This document shows positions 36,628-44,182 of a stretch of DNA of 64,000 nt, one piece after another (position 1 is the first letter of the stretch; the number at the start of each line of letters is the position of its first letter). Under the pieces are notes generated by a model. The model saw only the letters and a program-made list of their open reading frames with translations, did no database searches and was not told the origin of the DNA. The translations under genes and the position numbers were made by a program. This DNA comes from Bdellovibrionales bacterium GWA2_49_15 (GTDB lineage: Bacteria; Bdellovibrionota; Bacteriovoracia; Bacteriovoracales; Bacteriovoracaceae). Location: contig MEPP01000027.1 of NCBI GenBank assembly GCA_001769855.1, forward strand, positions 116,050 through 180,049, in the 5' to 3' direction.

Positions 36628-38187
36628 ATGAGCACGACTAAATTTATCTCACTGCTGGTTATCCTCTCTGCGTTGTATTTCGGTAATGCCTGGGCATGCA
36701 CCTCCATTCCCAATACCCCGATCAATCTTATTTCTTCCTATGAGGCCGAGCGGCAGGAGTATGCTGGAAAGAAAAAAGAGTTTGAATTTGGAAATTGCAT
36801 CCACAACGCCGATCAGTACTTCATTGTCACGAGCGCGCCTGTTTTTACCGATATGAATTATCGCGCGATTAGCTCTCCAGAAGGAGTTATCCCCGCCGAT
36901 AAATGTTACTTAGACCAGAGTCCTTTTGCCGTGAAAACTCCTCTTGAGGCCGGCTTTGACAAGCTCTATAGCGATCAGGCCCATGTGATGAAGAAATGTT
37001 TACAGTATGAAATCACCGATGAGGCAGGTACCTTGAATTGGGATAAGCAGGCCGACTGCCAACTTGTTCGAATGAGTGAAAAAAAGGCCTTGGTTCGCGG
37101 AAGTCACTGCTCATTTAAAATTCGCAAAGAAAGTCGATTTATTTTGAAATTTGGCTTAAATCCCCACTGTACCTTAAAAAGTTACATGGATGAAAATAGC
37201 GAAATCTACCCTATGGACATCAATGGACTGATTGGTATCTACCGTGCCGTCGATATGACACCTGGCAATCCGGACTATGCGATGCTGGGCTTTATAAGCC
37301 CCAAAATCAGTATCCAGCCCGATTCTAAGTTGCTTCCTGTCTCATCCTACTTTGGCATCGAAACCGCGCGCTGGACGACCAACTACGGTGCAAAAATCGC
37401 TCTCGGACAGGTTGGCATAACTGTAAAAAAAGGACAGGGGGCCTCGAATTACGCCATTAAAATTCCCTTTGTCGTTGACAACAACTGTGGGAAAGTTTGC
37501 GTCGATAAGACCTGTACCAGCCCATGCTATTACAACGCACCGGCGGTGGCCGCGATTTCTTTAAAAAAGAAAGTCGGTGATTCTCCAACCTTTCGTTTTA
37601 TTGACTGGTGGTATCAGGGGAATATTGCGACTGCCGGCTTTTTCGGCATGATGGCGTTTGGTCGCGATGTTAAAAACGACGAGCCAAAGCCGGGTGACCG
37701 TTATCTTGTGCGTGCCGAATTTTCGGAACCTTCGATGGCCTATCGACTGCTTAAGGACAAGGCAAGCCAAATTGTACTGGACACCAGGAGAAGTTTATCG
37801 ATTTCAACCACCGCAGGCTCTACTGTGTTGCGCGAGCTAGATTCTTTAACCGGTAATATGATTCCTGCCCCCGATGTTGAGGGACTACCTCCCGTGAGTG
37901 ATGAAAATTCTCTGGCCGGAGTTCAGGCCACTTTAACCATGCTTGATAATTTGATCGGGGCGAATGAAACGTGGCCGCCCTACTACAGAAAGGTATGCAA
38001 TAATGAAGGGGTCTGTGATAAGGCCAATAGTACCTTTCAGATCATCGACATTGAATTCACGATTGCCTCAATCTCATCGTCTGGAAAAGTGACCATGAAA
38101 GACACAATATTGCGAAGGAAATCCAAGCTTTTTGGGGATGAGGAGCGAGCCGTGAAGGTATGGCCCACAATTAAATGTGCGCCTTAG
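36628..38187 (+). CDS. Secreted cysteine-rich protein, unknown function
   Basis: The 519-residue protein has a signal peptide (ending YFGNAWA) with Cys as the second mature residue. The mature chain is beta-rich and has about 16 Cys, including a tight cluster CGKVCVDKTCTSPC (about residues 290-305). No enzyme motif or CXXCH was found. Features such as a size of about 500 residues, one per operon, and position behind two small paralogs recall tip or usher-associated subunits, but I see no homology. Its end overlaps the next gene's longest frame, but not its likely start. Confidence 0.75.
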   Translation: MSTTKFISLLVILSALYFGNAWACTSIPNTPINLISSYEAERQEYAGKKKEFEFGNCIHNADQYFIVTSAPVFTDMNYRAISSPEGVIPADKCYLDQSPFAVKTPLEAGFDKLYSDQAHVMKKCLQYEITDEAGTLNWDKQADCQLVRMSEKKALVRGSHCSFKIRKESRFILKFGLNPHCTLKSYMDENSEIYPMDINGLIGIYRAVDMTPGNPDYAMLGFISPKISIQPDSKLLPVSSYFGIETARWTTNYGAKIALGQVGITVKKGQGASNYAIKIPFVVDNNCGKVCVDKTCTSPCYYNAPAVAAISLKKKVGDSPTFRFIDWWYQGNIATAGFFGMMAFGRDVKNDEPKPGDRYLVRAEFSEPSMAYRLLKDKASQIVLDTRRSLSISTTAGSTVLRELDSLTGNMIPAPDVEGLPPVSDENSLAGVQATLTMLDNLIGANETWPPYYRKVCNNEGVCDKANSTFQIIDIEFTIASISSSGKVTMKDTILRRKSKLFGDEERAVKVWPTIKCAP

Positions 38188-38207
38188 ATATAAATGAGAG
38201 GTTGCTA

Positions 38208-38750
38208 GTGAGAACATTATTATTGATCTTGTTAACAATGTGTTTTGGACATAATGTGTTTGCGACTCCTAGCGTCCAAACAGCCTTTGTTAAAACCTAC
38301 CCGGCAACCAAAAATACTGTCTTAGATAGCTGTGCCACTTGTCATATGCCTGCCATTAGCGACTCTCTTAATCGCTACGGTGCCGAACTTGTCTTCGCCC
38401 CCATGGGGTTTAAAGAAATTGAAGGTATCGATTCTGACCATGATGGGGTTACAAATATTGACGAGATTAAGGCCCTGAAAAATCCCGGTTCTCGCTCCGA
38501 AAATCCGGAATATTTTGTGTTTACAAATCGAAAAGGAACCGTGGATTTTGACCATGAGGCCCATGTCTTAGGTGCCAATTATCTCATTAATGGTAAATGT
38601 GCAATCTGCCATGGTCCTGGCAAATTTCCTCGCGTTTATAACGATGATGTCTTGGTAAAGCAATTCGCCCATCAGATCTGCTGGCGCTGTCATAAGCTTT
38701 CTGGGAGCGAGAGTGCCCCAAGAGAGTGCTCAGACTGTCACATGAAATAA
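38208..38750 (+). CDS. Secreted tetraheme cytochrome with a calcium-binding-like loop
   Basis: The 180-residue protein has a signal peptide (ending GHNVFA) and four CXXCH motifs at residues 42, 131, 158 and 174. After the first heme, residues 75-86 (DSDHDGVTNIDE) match a thrombospondin type 3 or EF-hand-like calcium loop. The last 70 residues, with VDFDHEAHV, CAICHGPGKF, ICWRCHK and CSDCHMK, resemble a small cytochrome c7/c3 unit. It differs from the other tetraheme proteins. The GTG start at 38208 has AGAGG upstream; the longer frame starts within the previous gene. It is the last gene of the secreted-protein operon, which ties that operon to electron transfer. Confidence 0.82.
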   Translation: MRTLLLILLTMCFGHNVFATPSVQTAFVKTYPATKNTVLDSCATCHMPAISDSLNRYGAELVFAPMGFKEIEGIDSDHDGVTNIDEIKALKNPGSRSENPEYFVFTNRKGTVDFDHEAHVLGANYLINGKCAICHGPGKFPRVYNDDVLVKQFAHQICWRCHKLSGSESAPRECSDCHMK

Positions 38751-38882
38751 TTTTTAAAAGTTAAATCCAATCAAAAGCTACAGAAAAAAAGATACTGATA
38801 TTTCGCATATCTTTACTTCTGAAAAATCACAGATAAATCCAGAAATAAAAACTTGGATGAACGCGTAAATTTGTATATGTTT

Positions 38883-38898
38883 CCTGCAAAATTGCAGG
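38883..38898. promoter_or_regulatory. Palindrome in front of the tandem cytochrome modules
   Basis: CCTGCAA and TTGCAGG form a perfect inverted repeat with a 2-base centre, 148 bases before the start of the tetraheme gene at 39046. The region 38751-39045 holds no gene and is AT-rich. The palindrome could be an operator; no T-run follows, so it is not a terminator. Confidence 0.35.
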
Positions 38899-39045
38899 AG
38901 TAATAGGACGGTAAATGAATGGATTCATCCAAATGGTGGTTTCAGAAAGAAGCTACTTAAGGTTGGAGCTGTTTTATTCCTAGACTGCTGAGTGTGATTA
39001 ATAAAAAAGTTCTAGGTCCCGTAACACTTGAAAGGAGAATGACTT

Positions 39046-39726
39046 ATGAAACGACTGTTAACCCCCAAGAAAAGCCTGGCCTTGTGCGCGGCCATCTTCT
39101 TACTCTGTGTGAGTCTATCGGCTCTCGCAGACATTGAAGGAAGCAAGCACGACTTTACTTTCGCAGCCAACGAGTGCGAGGTGTGCCACACCCCACACAA
39201 AGCTTTCACCGCAGCTGCTCCCTTGTGGCGCCACCATGACCCCGCTCTTGATGTCACTGTTTATGAGCAGTATCAAAGTGTGGACGTTCGTGGAACGATG
39301 GAAGCCACAGTTGGACAGCCCAACGGCATTTCGAAACTTTGCTTGAACTGCCACAATGGCGTGACTGGCCCTGCCGGGATGACTCAAATTTTGGGAACTG
39401 ACCTGAAAAATGATCACCCAATTTCTTTCACCTATGATGCAACTCTCGCGACTGCTGACGGTTATCTTTATGACCCAAGCACTCATCCATCAGGCGTATC
39501 TGCTGCTGGAACGATTGCCACTGACCTGCTCCGTGGTCCATTGAATGATCAGCTTGAGTGTGTTTCTTGCCACGAAGTGCACAACCGTTACAATAACTTG
39601 AAAATGCTCGTTCTCCCAGGCGCTGCTGCTGGATGGAGTGGTTCAGGTACACCTGGTGATGCAGCACCTCAGACTTTATGCAAGACATGTCATGCGTTAG
39701 GTACAGGCGCTACTGTAATTCATTAA
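39046..39726 (+). CDS. Secreted tetraheme c-type cytochrome, copy 2
   Basis: The 226-residue protein has a signal peptide (ending SLSALA) and four CXXCH motifs at residues 44, 99, 172 and 212. Family features: GSKHDF before heme 1, CHTPHK, APLWRHH, GQPNGISKLCLNCH, NDHPISFTYDATLA and ECVSCHEVHN. His35, His51, His124 and His179 are candidate distal ligands. Codon choice (mostly AAC, AAG, CGT, GGT) looks biased for high expression compared with the flanking operons. AAAGGAGA precedes the ATG. Gene 1 of the first tandem module; its propeller follows after 40 bases. Confidence 0.9.
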   Translation: MKRLLTPKKSLALCAAIFLLCVSLSALADIEGSKHDFTFAANECEVCHTPHKAFTAAAPLWRHHDPALDVTVYEQYQSVDVRGTMEATVGQPNGISKLCLNCHNGVTGPAGMTQILGTDLKNDHPISFTYDATLATADGYLYDPSTHPSGVSAAGTIATDLLRGPLNDQLECVSCHEVHNRYNNLKMLVLPGAAAGWSGSGTPGDAAPQTLCKTCHALGTGATVIH

Positions 39727-39766
39727 GAAAGTGAGTTTTAACAATTTTTTAGAGGAAGGTAATGTT

Positions 39767-40828
39767 ATGAACGCAATAAAAAAATATATAACCTCAGGTG
39801 TTGTGATTGCAATGTCACTTCTCGCGGTTAGTGTTGCTTTTGCAGCAGATAGTAAACCCGTTTTCTACCCAAGCGATGTTAAAAATCCACGCATTCAGTT
39901 TTTAAGCACAATTGATGGCGAAGGATATTTTGGCAGCAACTCTTCTTTCGGAAACCGCTTTCCTGGTTATAATCCAGATTCAAGCGTGAAAGAGAAAGCT
40001 CCCTTTGGTCAGACTTATGGACTTGCTTCGACACAGGATGAACTCTTCATCTGCGACGTGACTAAGCAACAAGTTATGATCTTCAACTTCAAAACAAGCA
40101 TCATCACAAAGTTTGGTGAAGGCCTGTCGAAACCCGCCGGTATCGCCATCGATACAGACGGAACTCGGTATGTTGTTGATCTTGGAAACATGAGAATCAG
40201 TGTTTACAATGCCAAAAATGCATTTGTTCGGAATATGACTGATGCTCAAGGCTGGTACCCCGTTTCTGCCGCTATCTTGAACGATTCTCTGTATGTCGTT
40301 GATACCAAGAACCATCAAGTTGTTGTCATGAACAAAAACACTGGCGTAGTTACAAAGCGTATTGGACAACCTGGTGAAGAAGTTGGTGAATTTGCCGCTC
40401 CTTCTGCCATCACCGTCGGTTCTAACGGACTCATTTACGTTTCGAACACCCACAATGGCCGTGTTGACGTGATTGATGCCAACGGAAAATTTGTAGATAA
40501 GTTTGGTGATACTCCAAACGTTGCCGCTGGAAGCTTTGCTCGTCCAAAAGGTATTGCATTTGATAAGGAAAACAGACTGTATGTCGTCGACAACTCTTTT
40601 GAAAATGTTCAAATTTTCAACGACAAGAAACAATTCCTTATGCCATTTGGTGAAGTTGGAAATGTCAAAGGTGGCCTGAATCTGCCTATGACAATTCTGG
40701 TTGATTACAATAATGCAAAGTATTTTTCCAAGTACGTTGCCCCAGGACATTCTCTTGAGTACGTCATTTTGGTTGCAAACCAAACTGGCCCACACAAGAT
40801 TAGCGTCTTTGGATTCCTGAAACAGTAA
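39767..40828 (+). CDS. Secreted six-bladed NHL beta-propeller, tandem copy a
   Basis: The 353-residue protein has a signal peptide (ending AVSVAFA), the shared KPVFYPSDVKNPRIQFLS and FGNRFPGY lead-in, then repeating blades such as GIAIDTDGTRYVVD, LIYVSNTHNGRVDV and RLYVVDNSFENVQIF. It ends in VFGFLKQ. The copy at 41525 has the same length and very similar blades. The start at 39767 has GAGGAAGG 7 bases upstream; an earlier in-frame start lacks one. No catalytic residues or heme motifs are seen. Position after a tetraheme gene in all three modules implies that it works on or with that cytochrome. Confidence 0.9.
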   Translation: MNAIKKYITSGVVIAMSLLAVSVAFAADSKPVFYPSDVKNPRIQFLSTIDGEGYFGSNSSFGNRFPGYNPDSSVKEKAPFGQTYGLASTQDELFICDVTKQQVMIFNFKTSIITKFGEGLSKPAGIAIDTDGTRYVVDLGNMRISVYNAKNAFVRNMTDAQGWYPVSAAILNDSLYVVDTKNHQVVVMNKNTGVVTKRIGQPGEEVGEFAAPSAITVGSNGLIYVSNTHNGRVDVIDANGKFVDKFGDTPNVAAGSFARPKGIAFDKENRLYVVDNSFENVQIFNDKKQFLMPFGEVGNVKGGLNLPMTILVDYNNAKYFSKYVAPGHSLEYVILVANQTGPHKISVFGFLKQ

Positions 40829-40874
40829 GAGTTTTTTAGAGTTAGTACTTGTAAAATTATTAAGGAGATGAGTT

Positions 40875-41471
40875 ATGAAACGAAAGTACTTAAATACAAA
40901 TAGCAAGCTAGCACTGTTGTGCTCAGCTGTTTTTCTGCTTCTTGCAAGCACCACCGCCTTTGGTTTGCACTATGACGGTAAATGTCGAAGCTGTCATACT
41001 CCGCACAATGCCCTCGCTTCTGAAGCTCCATTGTGGGGAAAGGCCGATGTTGTTCAGCCACCTTATACCCAATATACAAGTGATACGATCAACGCAACGA
41101 TGGGAGATCCCAATGGTATCTCTAAGCTTTGTATGATCTGTCACTCCAAGACGACATCTTATGGAATTGGCTCTGACATGAGAAACGATCACCCTGTATC
41201 TTTCACTTACGATGCCGCCTTGGCACTCGCCGATGGAAGACTCTGGGATCCTGAAGTTACGCTGTCTAATATCGGCGGAGCTGTTGGTAATGGAACGATT
41301 GCACAAGATATGCTCAGAGGCGTTGACCACAACCAACTCGAGTGCGTTTCTTGTCACGAACCCCATGACAAATACGGCTTTGGAAAGGGATCTGGCTTAG
41401 GTGATAGTCTTGCTTATCTCGTGAAGGCAAACGATGCTGGCCAGTTGTGCAAAACTTGCCATAGGAAATAG
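40875..41471 (+). CDS. Secreted tetraheme c-type cytochrome, copy 3
   Basis: The 198-residue protein has a signal peptide (ending STTAFG) and four CXXCH motifs at residues 37, 86, 157 and 192. It keeps CHTPHN, APLWGK, GDPNGISKLCMICH, NDHPVSFTYDAALA and ECVSCHEPHD, but the GSKHDF segment is shortened to LHYDG directly after the signal peptide, and the loop before heme 4 differs. His32, His44, His106 and His164 are candidate distal ligands. GGAG lies 9 bases before the ATG. First gene of the second tandem module. Confidence 0.9.
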   Translation: MKRKYLNTNSKLALLCSAVFLLLASTTAFGLHYDGKCRSCHTPHNALASEAPLWGKADVVQPPYTQYTSDTINATMGDPNGISKLCMICHSKTTSYGIGSDMRNDHPVSFTYDAALALADGRLWDPEVTLSNIGGAVGNGTIAQDMLRGVDHNQLECVSCHEPHDKYGFGKGSGLGDSLAYLVKANDAGQLCKTCHRK

Positions 41472-41524
41472 GTCGTAATTGATTTAACGAGAGTTTAAAC
41501 AATTTTTTTAAGGAAGGTAATGTT

Positions 41525-42586
41525 ATGAAAGCAATAAAAAGATATCTAACTTCAGGGGTAGTGATCGCTATGTCACTGCTCACGATTAATTCTGGAATGG
41601 CAGCCAATGATGCCAAGCCAGTTTTCTTCCCTGGCGGCAATCTGCCTGCCCGCATTCAATTTTTAGGCAACATTGATGGGGAAAGTTTTTTTGGAAATAG
41701 TGCCGCTTACGGCAATCGTTTCCCTGGCTACACTGGAAGCACTTCGACGAAAGACTCTGTTCCTTTTCTGAGACCTACCGCGATCACTTCTTTTAAAGAA
41801 GAAATGTTCGTCTGCGATCTGGGAAAAAGTCAGATTACGATTCTCAATTTTAAAACTAAGCAAGTTTCAAAATTGGATTACAAATTCAAGTCTCCTGTGA
41901 GCATCACTGTTGACACAGATGGTACACGTTATGTGCTTGACGCCGGGACCTCAAAAGTTCTCGCCTTCAACGCACAAAACAAATATCTTCGTAGCTTCAG
42001 CAACTCTGAAGCCTGGACACCGATTGATGCCGCCGTTTCTGGCGAGTTGATCTATGTTCTTGATGGCAAGAAAGACCAAGTTCTTGTGTTTAACAAGATC
42101 AGTGGTGATTTCGTGAAAAGTTTTGGTCAAAACGGAGAAGGCCGTGGCGAATTTGACATGCCAGCTTCTATTAAGGCCAAAGACGGCGTCCTCTACATTT
42201 CTAATACGATGAATGGTCGTGTAGATATGTTTAACGGCGAAGGCAAATTCCTTGGACAATACGGAACAGAGCCAAACGTTGCCGCCGGAAACTTTGCTCA
42301 CCCACAAGGCATTGCTCTTGATAGAGAGAACCGCATCTACGTTGTTGATAACTCTTTTGAAAACGTTCAGATCTTCAACGCAGAAAAACGGTTCCTTATG
42401 CCATTTGGTCATGTAGGCAACACTCCAGGCGGATTGAATATGCCGTATGCTATTGCCATCGACTATGACAATGCATCGTACTTTTCTAAGGTCGTTGCTC
42501 CAGGACGCTCTATCGAGTACATCATTTTGGTGGCAAACCAAACTGGTGATCACAAGATTAGCGTTTTCGGTTTCTTGAAACAGTAG
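41525..42586 (+). CDS. Secreted six-bladed NHL beta-propeller, tandem copy b
   Basis: The 353-residue protein matches tandem copy a along its whole length: signal peptide from a nearly identical MKAIKRYLTSGVVIAMSLL start, KPVFFPGGNLPARIQFLG, YGNRFPGY, then six blades including SITVDTDGTRYVLD, VLYISNTMNGRVDM and RIYVVDNSFENVQIF, and VFGFLKQ at the end. The DNA before the start (AAGGAAGGTAATGTT) is the same as before copy a. Divergence is greatest in blades one to three, which may mark the surface that distinguishes the two partner cytochromes. Confidence 0.9.
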   Translation: MKAIKRYLTSGVVIAMSLLTINSGMAANDAKPVFFPGGNLPARIQFLGNIDGESFFGNSAAYGNRFPGYTGSTSTKDSVPFLRPTAITSFKEEMFVCDLGKSQITILNFKTKQVSKLDYKFKSPVSITVDTDGTRYVLDAGTSKVLAFNAQNKYLRSFSNSEAWTPIDAAVSGELIYVLDGKKDQVLVFNKISGDFVKSFGQNGEGRGEFDMPASIKAKDGVLYISNTMNGRVDMFNGEGKFLGQYGTEPNVAAGNFAHPQGIALDRENRIYVVDNSFENVQIFNAEKRFLMPFGHVGNTPGGLNMPYAIAIDYDNASYFSKVVAPGRSIEYIILVANQTGDHKISVFGFLKQ

Positions 42587-42598
42587 TCAGTATCGTGC

Positions 42599-42622
42599 GG
42601 AGGAGGTGCAAATACCTCCTCC
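42599..42622 (+). other. Perfect hairpin after the second propeller gene
   Basis: GGAGGAGGT and ACCTCCTCC pair perfectly around a 6-base loop, 13 bases after the stop codon. It lacks a T-run and lies 18 bases before a proper terminator. A 3' hairpin of this strength could protect the transcript from exonucleases; one arm is complementary to a Shine-Dalgarno sequence. Function is inferred. Confidence 0.5.
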
Positions 42623-42639
42623 ACATTTGAATGAATGAT

Positions 42640-42674
42640 AAGGCACAATCTCTCTCGGATTGTGCCTTTTTTAT
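42640..42674 (+). terminator. Rho-independent terminator of the tandem module transcript
   Basis: AAGGCACAATC and GATTGTGCCTT form a perfect 11-bp stem with a 7-base loop, followed by TTTTATTT. It ends transcription after the second propeller and separates it from the OB-fold protein gene. Confidence 0.92.
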
Positions 42675-42771
42675 TTAGAAGATGTCTTTTTTAGACAACT
42701 AATTTTTCACTAGATTTGTTCTGCTCTCTCACGTAAAAAGACACTATCAATAATAAAATTAAGGATGGTTT

Positions 42772-43596
42772 ATGAAGTGTCTATGCTCATCGTTTGTCAT
42801 CGCTATGACGTTGATTTTAACATCTGGCTGGGCGGTCAAGTCTGAGGCGTTTCCTGGATATGGTGGTGACTCTAAAAAAGGTCTTTCCAAGGCCTCGAAG
42901 GCAAGACCTAAGAAAGAACTCAAGGTGAAAACAACTCAAACTGGCAAGGTTCTCGAAACTATGGATGCTGACCGATATACCTATATCTTTTTAGAGCAGA
43001 AAGATGGAGTAAAAATTTGGGCCGCCGGCGAGAGAATGCAGGTCGGCGTGGGTGACACTGTGGATGTCATCAACGGACAGACGATGGGAAAGTTTACGAG
43101 TAAAATTCTCAATAAAACGTTTGACCAAATCTATTTTGCGCCACTCATAAAGGTCGCTAACCAGCTTCCAGAGAATAAGGCCAAATTTGAGGCCGCTAAT
43201 AAGGCCGAAGCAGCGAAAATGGAGGCCCATGGAGGTGGTGGCATGGTCCCTAAAAAGGCGGTCGAAGTTGTGGTCGGTCCTGGCTCTGTTAAAAAACTTG
43301 AGGGGGGAATGACCATCAAGGAATGTTTGGATGGTCAGGAAAAATTGAAAGACAAGACCATTAAAATTCGTGCAAAAGTCACTAAATCCACCGCCAATAT
43401 CCTCGGAAAAAATTGGCTGCACATTAAAGATGGTTCGGGTAATGCCAGTGAGACAGAGCTGGTGGTGACCACCGCTGCAACCTCACAGGTGGGTGACACG
43501 GTTGTAGTTACGGGCAAGCTCTCCTTGAACAAAGACTTTGGCGCCGGCTATTTCTATAAGATCATTATGGAAGATGCCTCCGTGACGAAAGAGTAG
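42772..43596 (+). CDS. Periplasmic protein with two OB-fold domains (NrfJ-like)
   Basis: The 274-residue protein has a signal peptide (to about VKSEA). Residues about 52-110 (TGKVLETMDADRYTYIFLEQ, KIWAAGERMQVGVGDTVDV) form one OB-like domain of the type encoded beside nitrite reductase and other cytochromes, sometimes called NrfJ. After an Ala/Lys-rich linker, residues about 175-272 form a second OB domain (KTIKIRAKVTKS, GKNWLHIKDGSGN, FGAGYFYKIIMEDA). Such proteins are thought to aid cytochrome or metal-centre assembly, but their activity is not established. It has its own leader after the terminator at 42640. Confidence 0.78.
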   Translation: MKCLCSSFVIAMTLILTSGWAVKSEAFPGYGGDSKKGLSKASKARPKKELKVKTTQTGKVLETMDADRYTYIFLEQKDGVKIWAAGERMQVGVGDTVDVINGQTMGKFTSKILNKTFDQIYFAPLIKVANQLPENKAKFEAANKAEAAKMEAHGGGGMVPKKAVEVVVGPGSVKKLEGGMTIKECLDGQEKLKDKTIKIRAKVTKSTANILGKNWLHIKDGSGNASETELVVTTAATSQVGDTVVVTGKLSLNKDFGAGYFYKIIMEDASVTKE

Positions 43597-43651
43597 TGTA
43601 AGTTGCTGATATCAATGTAAAAATCGCCAATAGGCGAATAAAATAACAGAT

Positions 43652-43705
43652 ATTATCGTCTATATACGAATAAAACATTGAGTTTTTTCGCATATAAACG
43701 ATAAT
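43652..43705. promoter_or_regulatory. Inverted repeat in front of the mobile mystery A/B pair
   Basis: Arms ATTATCGTCTATATACG (43652-43668) and CGCATATAAACGATAAT (43689-43705) pair at 15 of 17 positions around a 20-base spacer. The right arm ends 6 bases before the start codon of the HTH protein. This is a good candidate operator for repression by that HTH protein. Confidence 0.65.
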
Positions 43706-43711
43706 GTAAGC

Positions 43712-44182
43712 ATGAAACCAATCAAAGAACAGAAATTGATCAGAGTCCAGGCCGGGCGGAAATTCGAATCCCTGAGAGAGCTGAGTGAGGCCGCGAGGGG
43801 AGTGACCTCCTGGTGTAAGTATGTGCGCTTGGCCTTAGGCATGAGTGCTGGCCAGTTAGCGCGGCGTTTAGGTCTTGCCCCGAATACTGTCAGTGAGGCG
43901 GAGGCCCGTGAGGCCGACGGGCGACTGACAATCAATAAGCTTAAAGAAATGGCCAATGCTATGGAATGTGATTTGGTCTATGCCTTCATTCCTCGCCGGC
44001 CTTTAAAAGACCTGGTCTACCAGGAGGCCAAGAAAAAAGTTTTGAAAAGTATGGAGCGCGCTGAGACCCATATGGAGCTGGAAGGCCAAAAGGTATCGGA
44101 TCAGTGCGAACGAATCGAGGCGTTGATCGAAGAAAAAATGTATTCGAAGTATCTGTGGGATCAAGATGGAGAAGAAAGTTGA
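43712..44182 (+). CDS. Mobile mystery protein A (XRE-type HTH regulator)
   Basis: The 156-residue protein has a helix-turn-helix (about 46-90, MSAGQLARRLGLAPNTVSEAEA) followed by RLTINKLKEMANAMECDLVYAFIPRRPL, the conserved core of the family known as mobile mystery protein A. It is always found with a Fic-domain partner, and the pair behaves genetically like a mobile toxin-antitoxin cassette. It probably represses the pair through the inverted repeat just upstream. Its stop overlaps the TTG start of the Fic gene by 4 bases. Confidence 0.88.
   Translation: MKPIKEQKLIRVQAGRKFESLRELSEAARGVTSWCKYVRLALGMSAGQLARRLGLAPNTVSEAEAREADGRLTINKLKEMANAMECDLVYAFIPRRPLKDLVYQEAKKKVLKSMERAETHMELEGQKVSDQCERIEALIEEKMYSKYLWDQDGEES

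Larger units (their letters stand above)
39731..42586 (+). repeat. Tandem duplication of the cytochrome-propeller module
   Basis: The order tetraheme gene then propeller gene occurs twice in tandem (39046-40828 and 40875-42586). The stretch around each propeller start is nearly identical at DNA level (compare 39738-39820 with 41494-41578), including leader, ribosome binding site and signal-peptide codons. The offset between the two propeller starts is 1758 bases. Protein divergence is moderate, so the duplication is not very recent. Confidence 0.8.
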
